In this document: one piece after another, positions 36,139 through 50,100 of the stretch
Layout of the letters: every line of letters begins with the position of its first letter
Position numbering within the stretch: position 1 is the stretch's first letter
Source of the DNA: Paratrimastix pyriformis
Taxonomy: Eukaryota > Preaxostyla > Paratrimastigidae
Reading direction: 5' to 3'
Assembly (NCBI GenBank): GCA_027972325.1
Contig: JAPMOS010000078.1
Coordinates: forward strand, 1-64,000
Length of the DNA: 64,000 nucleotides
The notes under the pieces: generated by a model
What the model saw: the letters and a program-made list of their open reading frames with translations, nothing else
What the model was told of the DNA's origin: nothing
The model's database searches: none
Translations under genes and position numbers: made by a program

Positions 36139-39100
36139 GATACAGACAGGGGGAAGGAACGGGAAAGAAAAAAACAAACAGAGAGAGGAGAACAGGCATC
36201 ACAAGTCTTCTTGGTGGGCGGACGGCGGCCTTGTTGCGGCAGCGGCATTCGGGCGGCAGACCTGGACAATCTCGGCGTCGGTGAAGGGGATGTCGTACCA
36301 GCGGGCCTTGCCCTCCTCGGTGCGGATGACCCGGTCGAAGACGGTGATCGTCTGGGCGATGTGCTGCACGGAGGCCTGACCGAGCGAGATCCGCAGCCCG
36401 GCAATGGCCTGCAAAAAAACAAGAACGATGGAGGGACATGGTATGATGACCACAACGGTGTGATGGGGGCGCTGAGTTTCAATGGATTATGGAGAATTTC
36501 CAGTCAAAATGAAAACAGGCTCCACCACCACCCACAAAGCCCATCAGCGCTTTGGCAACGTGCTCTTCAATTCGCAGCGATGCGAACATCCGCGCCACAA
36601 TGGGGAGATCGTGTTGAAAAATTGACAGGTCATGGCGACAATCACCACGCACCACCTGGCGGACCATGTCGGCCTTGGGGTTCTGCAGGATGATCGTGAA
36701 CGAGTCGGGGCTGCTGCTGATCAGGTACTTGTCGTCGTTCCGCAGGCGCCGCTTGGCCTCGTCGCTCGAGTAGCGCTCCAGCGGGTCGCCCGCGAGGACA
36801 ACCTCGTTGGTGATGCAGGCCAGCTGGGGCGACGTGGTGATGCGCCGCCGTGATGTGACGGGCGTGCAAAAGTGTGAGGGATGGGGTCGGGGCTCTCCCC
36901 CCCCGTTTGCCTTCCCCGATCGGCTGCCAGCCCAGGTGGGCGAAGGGAGCAGCGGACCTTCTCGAAGTAATCCAGGGGGAAGCTCGGCTGGGGCTGCGAG
37001 GGGGCGGCGGCGCCCTTTGCCGGAGAGGCCGCGGGGATCTTCTTCCCCTCCCGGGTGGCGGGCGAGGGGGCAGACGAGGGAGCGGGCGAGGGGGCGGGCG
37101 AGCCGAGGGCTGCGGGCGAGGTCAGGCTCAGGTCGGGGACCAGGAAGCAGTCAGGGACCGCAGCCGCCGAGGCGCCGGTGCCCAGGCAGGTCGGAACCAG
37201 GGACGGGCCGAGAAGCTTGGCAAGGTCCGCGGCTGGGCATATGAGAAGGCAGCCAAAAAAAGGCGATGAACGAATGCGAATCGCAGAATTCTGGGAATCA
37301 CATCAACAAAATCTTGAACGGGCAGAGCACAGGGTGACAAGGATTCTGCCTTGTTTGAGAGGTGCTTCGTGAGCTGGACGATGAACAGGAATACCGCGAA
37401 TCATAGCATTGGTCAACCTTGCCCATCCCCAGCGGGATGTCGGGGAATGGGGGTGGAGCAACACAGACCAAGTCGGGCCGGTGCAAGCTCGCTGCCGGCC
37501 GCGCCCTCGGCTCCGGTCGGCTTGGCTGCCGCGGTGGAGCCCTCCACAGGGGCGGGGGAGACCTTCCACACGCACAGCGACCCGTCCTCGCCCACACCCG
37601 CCAGGTGCGAGGGCGGCCCACCGGCCACGGCGGACAGGGCGCAGAGGCCCTCGGTGCGCTGGTCCTGGTTGCCCGTCAGCCACTTGAGGGGCTGGGTGCG
37701 GATCTGGTCCTGATCCAGCTCGATCAGCACCGGGCGCCGCCCAATGGCGTAGAGGCAGGGCAGCCGGCGGGCCGTGCTGTCGAACTGGGTGGGGGAGGGG
37801 CCGCGGATGGGATGAGCGAAAGATGGGAAAGCCATTTTTGTGTCCCCGTCCACGAGATGATGATGATGATGGGGATGAATGATGATTGGATGACGATTGG
37901 ATGATGATTGGATGATGATTGGATGATGATTGGATGATGATTGGATGATGATTGGATGATGATGATGATTGGATGATGATTGGATGATGATTGGATGATG
38001 ATTGGATGATGATTGAATGATGATTGGGATGATGATTGGGATGACAATTGGGATGATAATTGGGATGATAATTGGGATGATAATTGGGATGATAATTGGG
38101 ATGACAATTGGGATGATAATTGGGATGATAATTGGGATGATAATTGGGATGATAATTGGGGTGATGATTGGATGATGATTGGATGATCTGGGTGATGATG
38201 ATGATTGAATGATGAACAAGATGATGTGATCGGGGGAAACAGAGAACAGTGTCAGGGCGCTCTGCGACCACACGGCCCCCAGGACACAGCAGCGCGGCCG
38301 CAGACCTCGCCGAAACGGAAGTAGGGGGTGATTTGGATGTCGCGTGCCGGGTTCTGCAGGGAGAATCCCGACTCGACCAAGCGCATGTTGGGGGTCAGCC
38401 GCAGGGCGGAGGTGGTGCCATTCTCCCAGCCCACCAGTAGCAGCTGCTGCGAGGGTGCGTAGGTCAGGGCCGTGCCGGGGCAGCGGGTGGCTGGCAGAGC
38501 GCAGAGGCAGAGACAAAGAAAGACGGATCGATGATGATCGGATGATGATGATCGGATGATGATGAGCGGATGATGATGATCGGATGATGATGAGCGGATG
38601 ATGATGATGACTGGATGATGACTGGATGATGATGATTGGATGCTGATGCTGATGATGATTGGATGCTGATGCTGATGCTGATCGGATGATCGGATGATCG
38701 GATGATCGGATTGATGATGATGATTGGGTGACGTGTGAGGAGGCACGCAAGGCATTGCAGACCCCTGAAACGCTCCGGAATGGACAGCAGCTCGCCGAGG
38801 GGCTGCGGGCCGTTGGGCAGCACCCGCAGCGAGAAGGGCTGCCGGAAGACCATCCCCCGCTGGGTGATGACAAACAGGACAAACTCCTCGAGCGAGGCGC
38901 GGCCCGTTTCGGTGCGCTGCGGGACGATGCAGGCCTGGGGGGGGGGGGGGGCGGAGGGTGTTGGTGAGAAGGGACGTGAATTCTTGTGTAGCAAAGGGAC
39001 TCGGAAGAGAAAGTATGCGTGGGGGGCGGGGAGCCCCAGGGCCCACGGGCCCAGCGCAGGCGCGGGCGCGGACCTCACGCAGCTTGTCCTCGCCGTTGGT

Positions 39101-42024
39101 GAGCTGGAAGAAGTGGGTCGGGGCCAGGGTGTCCTTGGAGAGGTCGAAGACCTTGGCCCAGCGGTTGGTCAGCACCGCAATGCGGACCTGTGCGAAGGGG
39201 CGATGGCGAAGGAGAAGGGCAGCATGGGGTGAGCGAGAGTTTGGGTGGGTGAGTGGGGAAGAAATGAAGAGGGGTTGGGCTCTGGCCACCAGGCACGCCT
39301 GATGATGACTTGGATGATGATGACTGGATGATGATGATGACTTGATGATGATGACTGGATGATGCCTGGATGATGACTGGATGATGACGACTGGATGATG
39401 ACGACTGGATGATGACGACTGGATGATGACGACTGGATGATGACGACTGGATGATGACGACTGGATGATGACGACTGGATGATGACGAATGGATGACGAC
39501 TGGATGATGACTGGATGATGACTGGATGATGACTGGATGATGACTGGATGATGACTGGATGATGACTGGATGATGACTGGATGATGCTGATGCTGATGCT
39601 GATGCTGATGCTGATGCTGATGCTGATGCTGATGCTGATGATGGATGATGATTGGGTGATGATTGGGTGATGATTGGGTGATGATTGGGTGATGATGATT
39701 GGGTGATGATGATTGGGTGATGATGATTGGGAGATGATGCTGATGCTGATGCTGATGCTGATGCCGATGCTGATGCTGCTGATTGGATGATTGAGTGCAG
39801 TCCGGGTGGAGTGGTCTGAGACGGGACACCGACCTGGGTGCCGGGCAGCCAGACGGCCCCCATGACGGCCATTCCGCCCGGAATTTCGCCCTCGCCCTCG
39901 CCGCTCCCGCTGCCCCCGCGGCGCGCGCGCTCGGGGGGCGCGTCCTCGGCCGAGAGACCCAGGTCGACGTTGACCTGCTGCAGGATGACGTCGCTGCCCG
40001 GGACGAAGCTGATCACGAGGCACTCGCGCAGGCCGATGACCGCCACGTAGTTCTCGTTGTCCGGGTTGAGGAACAGGGCGTGGGCCTCGAAGGGCAGCGG
40101 GAACTTGGTGACCATCTGCCCCGGGTGGGTGGGGGTGGGGTGGGGGGGGGGGGGGGGGGGGGGGGGGGATGGAAACGTGAGGATGAGGTCAAGAATCAAG
40201 GCCTTGTGGAGCATCAAAATCCCGGTCATGTGCGGTGGTGTACACGCTGTCACGAGGTGATCTCAAAAAGGTGGCAGGGGTCCGTCTCGATGATGTGTAT
40301 GAAGCGGCGACTGCTCTCAGCTTCGCAGAGTTGGCGGCTTCTGAAGCAGGAAGCAAGCGCGACTGGGGTAAAACACGAAGATCTTGAAGGCGTGGCTCCA
40401 GCAATTCACAGAGCGACACACCCCCACCCATGGACAGCCACCCCGACCCTCTCAAACGGACCTTGAGCTGCTTGAAGTCGACCATGCCTGTCGGGCCGGC
40501 CGCCTCCAGGAAGCGGAACCCGTCGGCCACCATGAGCACGTCCCCGTCCACCATCAGCAGCCGCCCGCGGCTGTTGGCGGCCAGGACGGCCCGCCGGACG
40601 AGGCCCAGCTGGAGCATGGGGCGCAGCTCGCGGTGGTCCTTCCGCTCGAGCAGCCCGCCTGGCTTGGTGCTCTTCACCGGCTCCGCCCGGCCCGGCCGGG
40701 TGGCCGCGGGCTGGTCGCGGGGCAGGGAGACGTCCGGCCCGCAGAGGTAGTGGGTCTTGAGCCGGTCGGGGGAGATCAGGTCCTCGTGGGATTCTGGGGG
40801 CGGCGGGCGACAAGAGAGAGAGATGTGGAGAGAAACCGTGGAATGTGGGTGGTGCTTGGTTTGGGGCGGCGAGGGCGGACCCTCATCGGCGGCCACCAGG
40901 TCGCCCCGCTGGAGGGCCGCCTTGCGGTACTGGTCCAGCAGGTGGGTGTAGGCCTCGAAGAGCCGCGTGGCCACGCCGGCGCTCTGGATACACTCGGCCA
41001 TCTGCGCCCTGTAGGGGAGGTGGTGGGTGGTGGTGGTGAGTCTCAGTTGTCTGTCTGTCATGCGTCTGTCTGTATGTCACGTGTCTGTCTGTTAGGTGTC
41101 TCTCTGTCATGTGTCTCTCTGTCATGTGTCTGCATGTCATGTGTCTGTATGTCACGTGCCTCTCTGTCATGGAGGAGGACGAGCGCAGACCAGTCCACGG
41201 GTGCTGTAGCGGCGGCGGCGGCGGCAGCAGCAGCCGGGGCGGCGCCCTCAACCTCATCGGCGGCCCTGCGCTGGCTCCCCCTCGCGCCGCGGGGGCCGTG
41301 CCGTGCCGCGCCGGGCGGCCCGCGCCGTCCGGCCGGCCTCCGTGTCGCTGCCCTCGCTCTCCGAGTCCCGCAGCACGGTGATCGTCCGCCGCAGGGCAAT
41401 CGGCGCCCCGCCAGCCGCCGGGCCGCCGGCGGGCTTCTTGGGGGCGACCGGGCGGGGCTTGAGGCACTGGCAGGGGGGCAGCAGGGCGGCCTCCTTGGGG
41501 ACCTTCTCGCCGGCGGCCTGGCGGGCCGAGCGCTCCCCGCAGAGGCAGGTGCAGCGCCGCTGGCCGCCGTAGGCCAGGGCGTGGCCGCGGTGGCAGGTCC
41601 GGGCGCAGATCGAGCAGATGAGGTACGGGTTGCGCCCGAGGGCCGCCGCGCAGGTGTAGCAGAAGTAGCTGCATGTGGCAAAAAGGGTGGGTGGGTGGGT
41701 GATATGTGTGAGTGTGTGAGTGTGTGGGTGTCATACAGGAAGGGAAAAACAAAAAAAGCAGAGAGGGAGAAGACGACACGAATGTCACTTTGTCTGCGTG
41801 TGTGTGGAGCAAAGGATTTGTATGCGTATGTGGGCCTGTTTGTCTGTGTGTCAGGGCGGACCAGTGCTGCTCGGCCGAGTTGCCCGGGCCCGTGACGGTG
41901 ACGGTGCAGAGGGCCTGCCGCTCGGCATCGGCGCCCGAATCGGAGGCCTCCTTGCCCGACTGTTCCTCGCCGTCTGCGTCGCGTGGTGTGGTTCATATGT
42001 TCAAATGAGCCTCTGGCTTCGTGA

Positions 42025-42119
<95 letters not shown>

Positions 42120-45100
42120 ACAGCAACAGCAGCAACAGCAGCAACAGCCACAGCCACAGCCACAGCCACAGGGCCAGGGGGCGACGGGCAGACCTGAGCC
42201 GGACTGCGGGGCACGACGGGCAACCCGGGCCCCGTCCTCACGCGGCTCGCGCTGCTCCTCGTCCTCCTCATCGGCCCCGCTGACCAGCCCCGAGTCGTCG
42301 GCCTCCTCGCCCGACCCGTCATCCTCCGCCCCCCCGGCCGCCAGGGTCTCCGCCGGGGTCGCGCCGATCGACTGCTGGGAGAGCGACTTGCCCACGGGCT
42401 CGGGGCCGGCGCGGCTCAGGCCGGCCGCATGAAGGAGCCCGCGCAGGGCCGAGAGGAGAACCCTGGCGTGGTTTGGCGGGGGGGGGGGGGGGGGGGGGGC
42501 GATTGGTGAGGGCGTGAGCACGCGTGCCCGAGTCGAGCGGGTGGGATGCAGGGGGTGGGATGGGGGTGGGTGGGGGGGATAACAGACGAGAGTCCGCGCA
42601 GTTGGTTCTCGCCCAAGGCAGCAGCACTTGCGGGCGCCGCCACGGCCGCCGCGGCAGCGACGGGCCCCCGGAAGCCGAGCTGGGGGCTCAGGGACGGTGT
42701 CGCGAAGGAGGCGTGTGGCCCGGCAGGGAAGGTATGCTCCAGGGCCGAAATGAGGGCCCGCAGGACGTCCGGGGCACGGCGCAGGTGCAGGGCGAGCTGC
42801 TGGGTGAAGAGGAACATGGCCACGGGCCCGGTGGATACGCCCTGCCACTGGGCGAACAGGGCGGGCAGGTGGCTGAGCAGCGCGTCCAGGACGGCGCCCC
42901 CGATCTCGCGGGCGGGGGCCTCCAGCGGGGACGGCGAGCTGGCCGGCGGGGGCGCCGAGCGGACGAAGGGAAGCAACGAGGTCAGGAAGGCCAGGCCCGC
43001 CTGTGCGGTGCGGAATCAAATTGGGGGTAGAAAGGGAGAGAGAAAGGCGGCGTGTCAGTGAGGCGGAATCGCTTCAGCGGGGGAAACCCCCGAAAGGATG
43101 TGTGCCCACAAGGCCGGGCGCGGGTGGGTGGGCGAACCTGGAAGGTGGCATCGCTGGCCGCGCTGCCCAGGGCCAGCTGCAGAAAGCCGACCAGCTCATG
43201 GTGGGCGAGCCCGAGCAGGTGCCGGCTGAGCGCCTGCTGACACGCCGGCTCGGCCTGGGCCAGCTCGCCGAGGAGCCGGAGAACGGCCTCGGTCGGGGGC
43301 AGAACCGTGACGGGGGCGCCCGACTGGGAGACACCCAGGGAGCGGAGCGAGCTGGTCGGGCGGGCGAACATGGTGCTGCTCGGGGCTGGGACAAGCAAAA
43401 AAGATGGGGAAGAGAGAAGACAGTCAGGGAGGGCGGCGGATGGGACGACCGGGACAAGAGAGTCCCCGACAGGCCACGCGACGGACCGGATCCGGTGGGG
43501 ACTGGCGCCTCGCCTGCGGCCCAGCGAACCATCTGCACCAGCCGGGTGATGGGCTCGGGCCGGACGCCAGCCATCTCGACCAGCTCCGGCTCGGGCACCA
43601 GCTCAGGCCGGCCGGCCCCAAAGTGTGCCCGCACGGCGGGCTGCAGGGCCTGGTCCCGGAGCAGGTCGCAGACGGCCATGCACTGCCGGGCCACGATGAC
43701 ATCGAGCAGGGCCCGGGTGGCCGGCGAGACCACCAGGTGGGCCCCGCTGCGCGGGGCCGAGGCCACGTTCTCGAGCAGGAATTCGAAGAGCCCCAGCGTG
43801 TTGCTCAGCAGCCGGCGGACGGCCACGTGGGTCAGGGTCGACGCGCCCAGCAGCGAGCAGAGCAGGCTGTGGGCAGGCTCGGAGGCCGCCTCGATGGCCG
43901 GGTGGTACATGAGGGGCAGGACCCCGCCCAGGATGCCCGCCACGAGCTCCGGGGCCAGGACGCGGCCCGTGCAGACATCAAGGGCCGCAGGGCTGGCGGG
44001 CGCGGCGGTTGCCGCCGGACCAGGGGCCGGTGCGGCTGCGGCAGCGACTAAGGCTGCAGCGGCCGGGGTCAGGCTTCGTCCGCTGTCGCTCTCGCCACCC
44101 GACCCGTCCGTGGCCAGGTCGAGCTTCTCCGAGTCGTCGTTGTCCTCGTCCTCCTCATCGTTCTCCACGGGCTCGGGCGAAGAGGGCCCCGAGAGATCCG
44201 CCGGGGAGACGGGGCGGGGCGAGCGGCCGAACCGACCACCCCGGCCACCCCGGGCCCCACCGCGCGGGGGCGCCCCGCGGCCACGAAAACCGCCGCGTCC
44301 TGACGGCGAGTGCCGCCGGGCGCGCGGGCTGCCGCCGCTGCCGTCGGAGGGCGGGCTGTCCGCGGGCCGGGGCGACGGAGTATGCAAGGCCGGAGGCGCG
44401 GGGGTGCCCACGGGGGTGCAGGGAGCCGGGCTGGCATGCTGCCGGGTGGCCTCGAAGTGGGCCCCCACCGCCACCCGGATCCAGTTGGTGCCCGCCTGGA
44501 AGGCCAGCTGGACGGCCTGCAGGAGGCCCACCAGGATGGCCTGGGTGGAGAGTGTGGCCATGTCCACGGGGGGCACGGGCGCCAGCGAGCCGGCCGCGTA
44601 GCCCCGGGCGGCCATGCAGTGTGAGGCCAGCAGCAGGTGGGACTCGCAGTGGGCCCCGAAGAGGTCGCTCAGCTGGTGGCGGGGCGTCCGGCCCTGCCGC
44701 TGGGCCAGCGGGAAGGCGGGGCTGGCGGGGCCCTTGAAGAGCCAGGGCATGGCAAGGCCCAGCTGGGAGAGCAGCGCCTGCAGGCCGTCCCGGTCCTGGG
44801 CTGAGGTGACCCGGAGCACGTGCTCAGCCAGGGTCCGTGCGAACAGGATCGCCTCGCTGTCCACACCGGCGCTCTCATCCCGGGAAGGCGCGGGCGCGGG
44901 AGCAGCCTGTGAGGGAGGAGCGAGGAGATGAGGCGGGGCGACACAAAGGACAGGAAAAAGCAGCAGCACACACACGCACCCCCAGGCGCGCGAGAGGGCC
45001 TCCCAAACCAACGAACCTGCTCCGTCTGGGGCCCAGCCGCGGCCTTCTTCCTCTGCTCGGCCCGCTGGGCCATGTAGTGCTGCACCACCTCGACCGTGAC

Positions 45101-47083
45101 GTTGGCCTGGAAGGCGGTACGCCAGTGGTTCAGCGCCGCCAGCAGGCCGTCCAGCAGACACGGGGCCGAGGCGGAGGGCGTGGGCTGGAAGAGCTGGGGC
45201 AGGGCCGACTTGAGGGCCTCGGGGCTCAGGTGCAGGTAGGCCGCCAGGGACGGGACATGCGGCTGGACGGGCAGCCGGCGACGCACGGCCGCCATGAAGA
45301 CCTGGTGGGGGATCTGTGCGCGTGCGGGGGGCGGGTGGAAATTGGGGGTCTCACAAGAGCCAGCGGGGGGCGATGGTGCTGGGGATCGGTGCGCAAAGCG
45401 TTACGGAGCCACTGACATGTACGCGCGGCATGTGCACATGGCACAGATGCACATGACACACAGATATGCATGACGCATGATGATGGGCCCTGGCCCTGAT
45501 GGGGGTGTGTGCCTTGTCTGACGGACCTTCTGCCGCTGCTCGGCGCTGGCCGTCTGGGGCATTCCCTCGGCCAGGGTGGCGTCCTCCAGGGCGGCCACCA
45601 GCAGGTCCACCGCCCGGCCGGTCAGCGCCGTGCCGAAGAAGAGCGGCTGGCTGGGCGGGTGGCTGACGACCGCCAGGAGACCCTCCAGGGCGCCCTCCAT
45701 CTGGCGGGTGAGCTCGTCCCGGTCGCCCGACCAGGGGGCGAGGGCGGGGCCCGGGCCCTGCGGGCCGGGGTAGAGCATCTCAAAGAGGACCCGCACCCCG
45801 TGCAGCAGCGCGCCAAACTCGCGGCCGGCCAGGCGGCCACGCCAGACCGCGGGGTCGCCCAGCCAGGCCGGGAGCAGGCCGCCCGTGGGGCCGCAGGGGG
45901 GCAGGTGGCCCAGCAGCCGCATCAGGTGGCGCAGGCAGTACATGTACGAGCAGCCCGCGGGCAGGGCGAGTGCCGCCCGGCCGTGGACGGTCAGGGTCCG
46001 GTCGAAACTGGCCAGCAGACCGGGCAGGGTCTCGGCGCACTGGTCCCCGAGCCAGTGGCGCACGGCGGGGGTCGGATGGAGCAGCCGGGGCACCTCGAAC
46101 ACGTCGTAGAGGCAGCAGTCGTCCATGGGTGAGGCGGGGCTCTCGGGCGAGAGGCCGAGGAAGGCCCGGCCCGGGACGAACTCGGCCCCCGAGCTGGTGA
46201 TGAAGGCCGGGGGCTGGGCCGTGGCCGGGGCCCACTTGGCGCCCGTCAGGCCGCCCTTGAGGGGCCGCTGGAAGACGTTCCGCTGGAGGCGGCGGGTGAG
46301 CAGGGCCTCGGGGGTGCTGCCCGAGACGAGGTGGGCGGCCTGGGGGCTGTCGGACTCGAGGCCCAGGTAGAGGCAGCACTCGACCAGCTGAGCGAGGCGG
46401 GCCAACAGCCGGGCTTGGTGGGGGGCGACCGGCTGATGGGGGGGGGGGGGGGATGATTGGATGAGCGGATGATGATGACTGGATGATTGGAAGATTGGAT
46501 GATTGGATGGCGGGATGATGATGCTGATGATGATGATGCTGATGATATTGATGATGATGATGGGGACGAGGCGAAAATGGGGAGGGGAGGGAGGGGAGGG
46601 AGGGGAGAGGGAGAAGATGCAGGCCAGAACACCCTGTCCCGCCAACATCAGGAGTGGAGGAGGGGGCGGTGTGATGACTCTCGCACTGGCAGACCTCGTT
46701 CGTCAGGTAGCCCGCGCATGTGTTCATGACGCCGACCAGCTGGCAGGTGAGGTGGCGCCGGGCCACGTGGGGCGAGAGCATCCCCAGCAGCAGTAGGTCG
46801 ATCCACTCGACGCCCAGCATCTCGGTGCCCATCCCGGGCGGGGCGGGCATGGGCGCGGGGCCGGTGAGGGCCTTCTGGGCGGCGGCCAGGGTGTCCGACC
46901 ACAGGCCCGCAATGGCGGAGGCCTCGAAGATCGGCCGGGCGGGCCACTCGAGGTAGGCAGGCTCGGCCAGGGTGGGCGGGGACCAGGGCATGGGCAGTGG
47001 GGCCGGGGGAAGGCTGACGGCCCGGCGCTGGAGGAGGGTCGCCCAGCCCACGAGCTGGCAGGCTGGCGAGATTGGGGGGGGGG

Positions 47084-47118
<35 letters not shown>

Positions 47119-50100
47119 GAGGACAAAAAGTGAGCCAGTGACGAAAATGACTCCCCGAGGAGCCCTGATGTCAAGCGGGACCCGCACTTTCGCAAAAAAA
47201 AAAAAAAGCAACGGACCCTCAGGCGGCACGCAGAGCGGGTACCCCTGGGCGCCCCGGAGGGCCGCCAGCAGGGCCTCGGTGGCCGTGGCCTGGGCGTCGG
47301 CGGCGGCCCCGAAGGCCACCTGGCAGAGGCGCTGGGCGAGGGCGCGCACCTCGGAGCGGAGGTCGAGGGTCAGGGGCGAGCTGGCCAGCTGGGGGTAGGC
47401 CTGGCCGCTGATGGCCGTCAGGAGGGCCAGAAGCTCGCCCAGATGCTGGTGGGCCTGGCGGCTGTGTGGGGAGACGCAAGTAGAGACAGCAGAGAATGAG
47501 CTGGGAAGGGTCCACAACACAGGCGCTCTCTCGCCATCGTCACCGCTGCATGAGAGCGCGCGTCGGGACCCGTCCCTGATCGCCTCATGCTGCCACTTCG
47601 ACAGCTCCACAGCCTCCGCCAACGTTATCAGCGCTACCACCCAAAGGCAGACCATGCGAGGGCCCCGAGGGGGCTGCCCGCCTCCAAGACGGGCCCGTTG
47701 AGGAGCCGCAGGGCCGAGGAGAGGATGTGTGTGTACCCGTGCGAGAACGAGGTCGCTGCCTTGTCCGCCGCCGGGGCGGGAACTTGGGCCGGGGCCGGGG
47801 CCGTGGCTGGGGCGGGTGTGGACACGGGCGCAGGGGCGGCGGGGGTGCTGAGGGGCCCAGACAGCGTGCCGGGCGGGGGCACCGGGACGGGCCCGTCGTC
47901 GTCGAAGAGCGCGCTCAGAGTCATCTCGCCCGCTGGGGGCGACGAGGGGACCGAGAAAGAACAGGCGGATGAGAAGGGGTCCCGAGCCAGGGGTGGGAAT
48001 AGCTCTGTGTCATCACCGTCATCCAATCATCCAGTCATCATCCATCCAGTCATCATCCAAGCATCACCACCACCACCCCACCGAGCGTGCGGGGATGGTG
48101 GGAGATGCAGTGGAGCATGTTTTGTGTCCGTGGTGTTCGTGGCAGGGTCGGCATCACGTGTGGGTGACGTGGAACTGCTGGGAGGCCCCCGTGTTCCGTG
48201 CGGGCCGCCTTTGGGTGGTCCCAGTTGTCTCTCCTGCCGTCTTGGCTTGTCCTCGGGGCGGGGGTGGGACGGACCATCACCATTCAGGGAGCGACCCGAC
48301 ATGGCCCGCACGACTGCCTTGGGAAGCATGGGGGCCGGGGGCACCGTGGATGCCGGGGTGCCGCTGGGGGCCGCGGCCTGGGCGGCCATGTCCCCGAAGA
48401 GGCCCGGCGGGGCCACCGAGCCCACGAGGAGCTGCGGGTGGGCCGTCGCGACGCCCAGGATGGCGAACAGCCCCGGCAGGACGGGCAGCCTGGCCAGGAA
48501 GTCGCTCAGCGGGGCCAGCGGGGCATCCGGGGAATAGGGGAGCGCTGCCTCTGCAGGATTGGGGTGGATGAATGAGTGGGGATGGGCTGGAGCGGGGGGG
48601 CGTGGACGCAACGGGGGCGGAGCTGACCTGCCGTGCAGCTGGGGGCCGAGTGGACGAACGCCTCGACCGGCGCCCGGGGCGCATCGGGCCGGACGAGGTC
48701 GCCCAGGGCGGAGAGGGCCACGTGGGCCAGCGGGGCGGGGACCCCAACCAGCAGCGGGTCCGTGGCCGGGTCGCTGGGGGGGGACGCGGGCGGAGGGACG
48801 GACGGGAGGCGCGTGAGTGAGTGAGGCAGCCGAAAGGTGTGTGTCGTCAAGACGGATAGACGTAACAGGGTAGCAAAAAGCAGAAAGGTGTGTATCAAAG
48901 GGACTGATCAATCGGACGGCCAGGAAGGGTCTTATGACGCCACAGCTTGCGCGAACTTGTGGGCCAGTGGCGAATAAGAATCATCAAAATGATGATGATG
49001 ACTCGCAAAAAAAAACAACAAGATGCGACACAGACACGCGCATCCTGTCCCCGCAATCCCTGCCCCACCCGCCAGCCAGTCGTTTCCCCATGACATGATT
49101 TGGAGTACACCACCCATCCCCCACACATCCCCACCTCACCCCAGAAAACCTGGTCCGGGGGGCGTGTGGTGACAGACGTTGCGGGCGCGGAGGCGGGGCG
49201 TCCGCGGAGCATCCCGAAGACCTCCCGGACGGCCAGCCGGCGGAGGTGCTCGGCGTGGGTCGGGTGGATGGACTCCAGGGTGGGCAGGGTGATCGACCAC
49301 AGCGCCACCAGGCACTCGCCCAGCGACTCGATGGCGGCGGGGCTCAGCGGGCCCGGGACGGTCGTGTGGGGAACGGGGCCCAGCTTGGCCAGGGGCGCGG
49401 GGCAGGGCCAGGCCACGAGGGGCTCGGGCCGGGCCAGGACCACGGCCAGGAAGTGGGTCAGCATGCGGCCCAGCCGCCAATCGAGCGCCGCCTCGCGGGG
49501 CCAGTTGGCCGGGGCCCCCGTGCTGGCCGGGAGGCAGCCCTGGCTGCAGTGGGGGCACCGGTCGGGCAGGCCCATCAGGGGCAGGGCGGCCGCGATGGAG
49601 GCGATGCTGAGGACGCCCTGGCAGGCCTGCATGACCAGCGGGGGCAGGGCCGAGGGGCCGGTCGGCTCGCGGGCGGCCGTGAGGTGGGGCAGGACGGCGA
49701 TCACCTCGCACCAGCCCTCGAAGCACTGCTTGAGGAGGGTCTCCAGGGCTCCCTGGCTCGCCATGAACTCGGCGCACACGCCCCGGACCGCGGGGCAGAA
49801 CCGAATGACGACGGGCGCGGCCTCGACGGCGGGCGCGGGGGCGGGGGCCGGGGTCGAGGTGGCGGGTCCGCGGGACGGAGTGGCGGTCGGCGTCTGGGGC
49901 GGCGCGGGTGCGGCGGGCGCCGGGACGGCCAACAGGGACTCGAACACAGAGGTCTGGGCGTCCACGGGGGCCTGGGCCGGAGTCGTGGGGATGGGCGCAG
50001 GCGAGGGGGTGGCGACCACGGATGGGGGACGTGGGGTCGATGGGACGGGGGTCGTGGGCTGGGGAGCTGCCACGGGACTACCCGCCGGGGCCGGGGCGCC

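Larger units (their letters stand above)
37413..40820 (-). other. UBR4 propeller-like central region
   Basis: Successive exons match the part of UBR4 that follows the UBR box: FKQLK and VLMVADGFRFLEAAG, LPFEAHALFLNPDNENYVAV, AVMGAVWLPGTQ, VRIAVLTNRWAKVFDLSKDT (against IVTADFVKIYDL in animals), LLVGWENGTTSALRL and HLAGVGEDGSLCVWKV (against ILLCEDGSLRIY). The repeated strand-turn-Trp pattern suggests a WD-like beta-propeller. Introns here hold long ATGATGATTGG-type tracts. Confidence 0.8.

Noticed and set aside
42000-42180. Poly-Ile/poly-Asp ORFs
   Set aside because: Product of the (ATC)n microsatellite.
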